DNA of 10,168 nucleotides from Bacillota bacterium (GTDB lineage: Bacteria; Bacillota; Clostridia; Oscillospirales; Oscillospiraceae): positions 1 through 10,168 of the forward strand of contig JAKOSQ010000362.1 of the NCBI GenBank assembly GCA_029777215.1. The letters run 5' to 3'. Made by a program: the position numbers and the translations under genes. Within the stretch, counting starts at the first letter, position 1. The number at the start of each line of letters is the position of its first letter. The notes under the pieces were generated by a model. The model did no database searches. It was not told the origin of the DNA and worked only from the letters and a program-made list of their open reading frames with translations. Positions 6,707 to 10,168 of the stretch are shown piece by piece.

Positions 6707-6751
6707 TTACCAAATGCGGCGGCCCCGCCGGCCGATGAAAGGACTGATTGT

Positions 6752-8269
6752 ATGCGCGCTGCGCTCCATTGCTGTGAATACGATGAACAGAAGCTCATAT
6801 TTGAAACGGAGGTCAGCCGGGAGGAAACGCTTGAGCTCGTCGTTCCGGACGTTTGCGCGGATATCGCGACCGTCCTCGACGCGCGCGGGCAGCTCCTGTT
6901 TGCCTCGAAAAAAGCCGTCGGCAGCGCCGTTGCCGTCTCCGCCTCGGTGGACGTCAAGGTCGTCTGCGCCGACGGGGAAGGGCGCACGGAGTGCATCTCC
7001 GGCGTCATCCCCTTTGATCTGAGCATTCCCGCCGAGGGCGTCACGGAAAACGACGCCGCCGTCGTCCGCTGCCGTCTCGCCGCCGTTGAGGCGCGGACGC
7101 TCAACCCCCGCCGCCTGCTGCTGCGCGCGGAGCTGTGCCTCGCCGTCGAGGTTTACTCGCCCGAAACGCGCCGCCTGTGCGATGCGCCCGTGCAGGACGC
7201 CGATCCCTCGCTCCACGTCCTGCAAAAGACCTGCGCGTGCGCCCCCGTGCGCGCGGTGCGCGACAAGAGCTTCACCGTCTCCGACGAATACACGCTCTCC
7301 GAGGAGCTGGGAATGAACCTCAAGCTCCTGTCCACCGGCACGGAGCTCTGTGTTGACGATGTCAAGGGCGTCGGCTCAAAACTCATCGTCAAGGCCCGGG
7401 CGGAGACGAACGCCGTTTTCCTCAATGTCGACGGCGGCGCGCTGTTTTCGACGCGCTTTACGACCGCCTTCACCCAGATCATCGAGGCCGAGGCCACCGG
7501 CGAGAGCTTTGCGGACACGGTCCATCTGCAGCTGCGGGACGCCGAATTCACCTGTCTGCCGGGCAGGGAGGGGGCCTTCGCCGTCTCAGCGCAGCTGTAT
7601 CTGACGGCACAGGCCGTCCGGCGCGAAAACTGCGTCCGGACCTACGTCGCGGACGCCTATTCAAACGACTGCGCGCTGCGCCTGTCGACCGAGCGTATGC
7701 GGGCCGAGATCTGTCCCGAGCAGCGGGAGCTGCGCTTTGACATGCAGGAAAAACTGCCGCAGAAAACGCCGCTCTCCGCGCTGTCCTATCTCGCCGTATC
7801 GACAGTCGCCGCCGAGGCGGAGGGCGGGACCGTGACCGTCCGCGTGCGTTTGAGCGGCACCGGCACCGACGCCGATGGCCAGAGCACACCCGTTTCCATG
7901 GAGCTCTACGGAAAGCAGGAGCTCGCTGCGGACGCCGGCGCGCACGTCCGTGTCGTCTCGGCGGCGGCGGAAGCGCCGGCAATTCTCGGCGCGGTGGGCG
8001 AGGGGTCCGTCATGCTCTCGGTGGTCGTGAGTTGCAGCGTGACGGAGAGCGTTGAGTTCACCGCCGTCACAGCGCTGGCCCAGGACGAGGAAGCGGAAGC
8101 CCCGGCGGCAGGTCCCTCGCTCGTCGTGCTCTGTGCGCAGCACGAGTACGATCTCTGGACCCTCGCGAAAAAATACGGCTCCACAGGCGAGGCGATTATC
8201 GCCGCGAACGGCGGCGAGAGCGGCTTTTCGCTCGCGCGCCGGCCCCTGCTGATCCCCCGCGCCCGCTGA
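6752..8269 (+). CDS. sipL: SPOCS/DUF3794 and LysM protein, SipL-type SpoIVA partner
   Basis: In C. difficile SipL binds SpoIVA through its C-terminal LysM domain and is needed to hold the coat on the forespore. The product has 505 residues and no signal peptide or membrane helix, fitting a mother-cell cytosolic protein. Three beta-rich SPOCS-like units are visible at about 20-137, 172-287 (the clearest: FTVSDEYTLSEELGMNL, then SKLIVKARAETNAVFL and FSTRFTTAFTQII) and 325-440. An acidic Ala/Glu linker (444-454) leads to a degenerate LysM at about 458-503 (YDLWTLAKKYGSTGEAIIAAN, ending in LLIP). The ATG at 6752 has AAAGGA at 6738-6743; an in-frame TTG at 6617 would overlap spoVM and the promoter. 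Other DUF3794-LysM proteins exist, so the exact ortholog is inferred from the neighbouring spoVM and the SigE-like promoter. Confidence 0.78.
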   Translation: MRAALHCCEYDEQKLIFETEVSREETLELVVPDVCADIATVLDARGQLLFASKKAVGSAVAVSASVDVKVVCADGEGRTECISGVIPFDLSIPAEGVTENDAAVVRCRLAAVEARTLNPRRLLLRAELCLAVEVYSPETRRLCDAPVQDADPSLHVLQKTCACAPVRAVRDKSFTVSDEYTLSEELGMNLKLLSTGTELCVDDVKGVGSKLIVKARAETNAVFLNVDGGALFSTRFTTAFTQIIEAEATGESFADTVHLQLRDAEFTCLPGREGAFAVSAQLYLTAQAVRRENCVRTYVADAYSNDCALRLSTERMRAEICPEQRELRFDMQEKLPQKTPLSALSYLAVSTVAAEAEGGTVTVRVRLSGTGTDADGQSTPVSMELYGKQELAADAGAHVRVVSAAAEAPAILGAVGEGSVMLSVVVSCSVTESVEFTAVTALAQDEEAEAPAAGPSLVVLCAQHEYDLWTLAKKYGSTGEAIIAANGGESGFSLARRPLLIPRAR

Positions 8270-8297
8270 GAAATGCGCAATTGCGCGTGAAAAACAC

Positions 8298-8326
8298 TTG
8301 ATATAGCTCCGAATGTATGGTAAAAT
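8298..8326 (+). promoter_or_regulatory. SigA promoter for yebC with extended -10
   Basis: TTGATA (8298-8303), exactly 17 bases, then TAAAAT (8321-8326), with TG at 8318-8319 forming an extended -10. Each hexamer differs from consensus by one base. The expected start near 8333 leaves a leader of about 90 bases before yebC. A GCGCAATTGCGC palindrome (8275-8286) lies 11 bases upstream of the -35. The region is clearly more AT-rich than the flanking genes, as expected of a real promoter. Confidence 0.85.
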
Positions 8327-8423
8327 ACTTTATAAGCGGACATTTTATGAAAAGTCGGCCCTTTTTGCTGCACTGCGGCGAGGGCACACCATACAGCCGC
8401 AAACAACAAGAGGAGCTGTTATC

Positions 8424-9158
8424 ATGTCAGGTCATTCCAAATGGCATAACATTCAGAAAACCAAGGGTGCGCAGGACGCAAAGCGCGCATCCGCATTCAC
8501 CAAGATCGCGCGTGAAATGATCGTCGCGGTCAAAGAGGGCGGCAGCGGCGATCCCACGAACAACAACCGTCTGGCAGCCGTTATCACCAAGGCCAAGGCC
8601 GCCAACATGCCGAACGACAACATCAAGCGCACCATCGAAAAGGCGCTCGGCAGCGGCGACAGCTCAAGCTTTGAGTCCATGACCTACGAGGGCTACGGCC
8701 CCTCCGGCGTCGCCGTGATCGTCGAAACCATGACCGACAACCGCAACCGCACGGCGTCCGACGTCCGTCACTACTTCGACAAGTACGGCGGAAAGCTCGG
8801 CGCGACTGGCTGCGTCTCCTGGTCCTTCGACAAAAAGGGCGTAATCATCTTCGACAACGAGGAAAAAGAGCTCGACGAGGACAGCGTCATGATGGCCGCG
8901 CTCGATGCCGGCGCGGACGACTGTGTCACTGACGACGACACTTTCATCGTTTACACGGACCCGGACGCCTTCCAGTCCGTCGCGGACGCGCTCGAGAAAA
9001 ACTATACCTTCCTCTCCGCGCAGGTCGAAATGGTTCCCCAGAACTTCGTCAAACTCACCGACGAGGGCGACGTCAAGAACATGAACAAAATGCTCGAAAT
9101 GTTCGAGGATAACGACGATGTCCAGAACGTCTGGCACAACTGGGAGAACGAGGAATAA
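8424..9158 (+). CDS. yebC: YebC/PmpR-family translation or transcription factor
   Basis: A 244-residue cytoplasmic protein of the widely conserved YebC/TACO1 family. Members were long annotated as DNA-binding regulators; more recent work assigns some of them a role in relieving ribosome stalling at proline-rich stretches. Seen: the N-terminal signature MSGHSKWHNIQ (1-11), the basic helical domain with NNRLAAVITKAKAANMPNDN (47-66), the conserved YEGYGPSGVAVIVE (88-101) leading into RNRTASDVRHYF (107-118), and an acidic C-terminal domain. The start is ATG at 8424 with AAGAGGAG at 8409-8416. It has its own strong promoter, so it is a separate transcription unit from sipL. Which of the two proposed functions applies here cannot be decided from sequence alone. 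Confidence 0.95.
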   Translation: MSGHSKWHNIQKTKGAQDAKRASAFTKIAREMIVAVKEGGSGDPTNNNRLAAVITKAKAANMPNDNIKRTIEKALGSGDSSSFESMTYEGYGPSGVAVIVETMTDNRNRTASDVRHYFDKYGGKLGATGCVSWSFDKKGVIIFDNEEKELDEDSVMMAALDAGADDCVTDDDTFIVYTDPDAFQSVADALEKNYTFLSAQVEMVPQNFVKLTDEGDVKNMNKMLEMFEDNDDVQNVWHNWENEE

Positions 9159-9172
9159 TTTTACCCTTTTTC

Positions 9173-9212
9173 GGGCGGCAAACGGGTCTGTTTGCCGCCC
9201 CGCTCATTTTTT
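9173..9212 (+). terminator. Terminator-like hairpin after yebC
   Basis: GGGCGGCAAAC (9173-9183) and GTTTGCCGCCC (9190-9200) form a perfect 11-bp stem with a GGGTCT loop. Six T follow at 9207-9212, after a six-base gap (CGCTCA). The stem is strong, but the displaced T-tract makes it less than ideal. It probably ends most yebC transcripts and lets some continue into the LiaF-like gene, for which no separate promoter is evident. Confidence 0.7.
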
Positions 9213-9233
9213 ACGCCAAAAGGAGCGAAAAAC

Positions 9234-9920
9234 ATGTCAAAGAAGCTCGGAAAGATCCTTGTCGGAATTCTCATCGTCGCCTGCGGCGTCTGCATCGGCG
9301 GGCAGGCCTGTGGCCTGCTGCCCGGCGGGCTGTCGATGGACGGCTGGTGGACCGTTTTTCTCATCGTCCCCGGGGTTTTGCTGCTCGCCTGCGTCGGGCT
9401 CAATGCCTTTGACGCGCTTCTGACGGGGCTTGGCGTTTTGTTTTTGCTCGATGAGCAGGGGGTACTGGGCGGCAGTCTCGGCTACCGGCTCGCGATCCCT
9501 TACGGGCTCGTCGTGATCGGACTTGCGTTCATTTTCTCGCAGCGGAAACCGCGCGAGAGCGTCCCGTCGAGCAGAGGCATTTTCGCCGGCAGCAGCGAGA
9601 CGCTCTGCTTCGCGGTCGGCGGCAGCAACAGCCGGCAGTTTCAGGGCGACAGCTTCCGAAGCGGTCTGCTCGCCATTTCCGTTTTCGGCAGAACATGTCT
9701 TGATCTGCGCAGCGCACAGCTCACAGAGGACAGCGTCATCCGTCTCTGCACCGTGTTCGGCTTCGCGGAAGTCCTGCTGCCGGAGGGGCTGCATCTGAGC
9801 ATCAGCAGCTTCCCGGTCTTTGGCAGACAGATCAACGCCTACGTCCCCGCGACCGACCCGAACGCACCGGTCATCACAGTGAAGAGCGTCACCGTCTTCG
9901 GTGGGGTCTCCATTCAATAA
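9234..9920 (+). CDS. LiaF-like membrane protein (LiaF TM region plus C-terminal beta domain)
   Basis: LiaF-family proteins are membrane regulators, in Bacillus an inhibitor of the LiaRS cell-envelope stress system. The 228 residues carry about four membrane helices (roughly 7-28, 38-55, 58-73, 82-101). A soluble C-terminal domain (about 115-228) contains four VFG motifs at 150-152, 174-176, 195-197 and 221-223, each opening a short beta strand pair. This periodic VFG pattern is typical of the LiaF C-terminal (DUF2154-like) beta-helix. The start is ATG at 9234 with AAAGGAG at 9219-9225; an upstream in-frame ATG at 9192 lies in the terminator stem. No sensor kinase or response regulator is adjacent within the window, so the partner and function are open. 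Confidence 0.75.
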   Translation: MSKKLGKILVGILIVACGVCIGGQACGLLPGGLSMDGWWTVFLIVPGVLLLACVGLNAFDALLTGLGVLFLLDEQGVLGGSLGYRLAIPYGLVVIGLAFIFSQRKPRESVPSSRGIFAGSSETLCFAVGGSNSRQFQGDSFRSGLLAISVFGRTCLDLRSAQLTEDSVIRLCTVFGFAEVLLPEGLHLSISSFPVFGRQINAYVPATDPNAPVITVKSVTVFGGVSIQ

Positions 9921-9926
9921 GGTCTG

Positions 9927-9969
9927 AAAAAGCGGCAGCTCCCAAACACAAGGGAACTGCCGCTTTTTT
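9927..9969. terminator. Bidirectional intrinsic terminator between convergent genes
   Basis: AAAAA then GCGGCAG (9932-9938) pairs with CTGCCGC (9957-9963), followed by TTTTTT (9964-9969). An inner TCCC/GGGA helix extends the stem past a C-A mismatch around an eight-base loop. With A5 on the left and T6 on the right it works on both strands, serving the LiaF-like gene and the minus-strand gene that ends at 9978. Confidence 0.92.
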
Positions 9970-9977
9970 ATGCGCTT

Positions 9978-10168
9978 TTACTGTAGTAAAAAAACGTTTG
10001 TGTCCACGCCGAAGGTCGCGACGCTGTAACAGATGAGGACCTCGTCGATGCCGTGCTGCTTGATGTAATCGGAGATCGACTGCTCCATCGCCTGCGTCTT
10101 GTAGTAGCGCAGGTCCATGATGTGAAGCTCGGAGAAGTCGTTTTGCAGGTAGGGCGTGACGCTGTCAA
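9978..10168 (-). CDS. 3' end of a probable DHHW/AlgX-like (SGNH-type) protein, partial
   Basis: The minus-strand frame from 10166 down to TAA at 9978-9980 gives 62 residues with ordinary composition: DSVTPYLQNDFSELHIMDLR, then YYKTQAMEQSISDYIKQHGI and DEVLICYSVATFGVDTNVFL, ending in LQ. The pattern of an Asp-Ser start, Phe-Ser-Glu-Leu-His, then D-L-R-Y-Y, an amphipathic helix and a hydrophobic strand resembles the C-terminal end of DHHW/AlgX-like proteins. These are extracytoplasmic SGNH-hydrolase-fold proteins often linked to O-acylation of surface polysaccharide. The active-site region and any signal peptide lie outside the window, so the call rests on a short stretch. Another open minus-strand frame here, ending at 9968, encodes an Arg/Ser/Thr-rich sequence typical of a shadow frame and is rejected. 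Confidence 0.55.
   Translation of the reverse strand, partial: DSVTPYLQNDFSELHIMDLRYYKTQAMEQSISDYIKQHGIDEVLICYSVATFGVDTNVFLLQ

Noticed and set aside
6684..6730. Inverted repeat CGGCGGGG / CCCCGCCG upstream of sipL
   Set aside because: The arms are 31 bases apart, low in complexity and GC-rich. If transcription starts near 6713 the left arm is not in the RNA, so a chance pairing is the simplest reading.
6617..6751. Upstream in-frame TTG start for the sipL-like gene
   Set aside because: It has no ribosome binding site, overlaps spoVM, and the extension covers the hairpins and the SigE-like promoter. The ATG at 6752 has AAAGGA at good spacing and begins the conserved-looking part.
8313..8423. 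Earlier in-frame start for yebC
   Set aside because: It would place the start inside the promoter region. MSGHSKW at 8424 is the family N-terminus and has AAGAGGAG upstream.
9968..10168. Minus-strand frame ending at 9968 with an Arg/Ser/Thr-rich product
   Set aside because: The neighbouring frame ending at 9978 has normal protein composition and resembles a known family C-terminus. The rejected frame runs into the terminator.

Overview
The window is a stretch of GC-rich Firmicutes chromosome, most likely a spore-forming member of class Clostridia (Oscillospirales/Ruminococcaceae-like). This rests on strong AGGAGG-type ribosome binding sites, the conserved order fmt-rsmB-rlmN-prpC-prkC-rsgA, and sporulation genes (spoVM-like, sipL-like). 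Genus and species cannot be read from the sequence. No mobile element, CRISPR array, tRNA or rRNA was seen.

Region 1 (1-6363) is a co-directional housekeeping operon. It holds the 3' end of fmt (initiator tRNA formylation), rsmB (16S m5C methyltransferase), rlmN (23S/tRNA m2A radical-SAM methylase), prpC (PP2C phosphatase), prkC (PASTA Ser/Thr kinase) and rsgA (30S-maturation GTPase). rsmB/rlmN overlap by 8 bases and prkC/rsgA by 1 base. Two hairpins lie between rlmN and prpC. A long, strong intrinsic terminator closes the operon after rsgA. The theme is translation plus muropeptide-responsive phospho-signalling.

Region 2 (6364-8269) is a sporulation cluster. First comes a 49-residue two-helix membrane protein with a GTG start and no recognised family. 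Eleven bases later comes a 21-codon, GTG-started gene whose product aligns without gaps to SpoVM, the amphipathic peptide that anchors the spore-coat basement layer. After GC-rich hairpins and a good match to a SigE (mother-cell) promoter comes a 505-residue protein with SPOCS/DUF3794-type repeats and a C-terminal LysM, i.e. a SipL-type SpoIVA partner. SpoVM, SpoIVA and SipL build the coat foundation in Clostridia, so two of the three partners sit together here. In Bacillus subtilis spoVM also lies downstream of prpC-prkC-rsgA, but rpe and thiN intervene; they are absent here.

Region 3 (8270-10168) holds yebC, with its own near-consensus extended -10 SigA promoter and a downstream hairpin. 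A LiaF-like membrane protein with four VFG-containing beta repeats follows, with no LiaRS-type two-component genes next to it inside the window. A bidirectional terminator then separates it from the convergent 3' end of a minus-strand gene that resembles the C-terminus of DHHW/AlgX-like proteins.

Most of the window is ordinary core genome. The unusual part is 6410-8269: a tiny spoVM gene that automated callers would probably miss, an unnamed small membrane protein beside it, and a SigE-type promoter in front of sipL.
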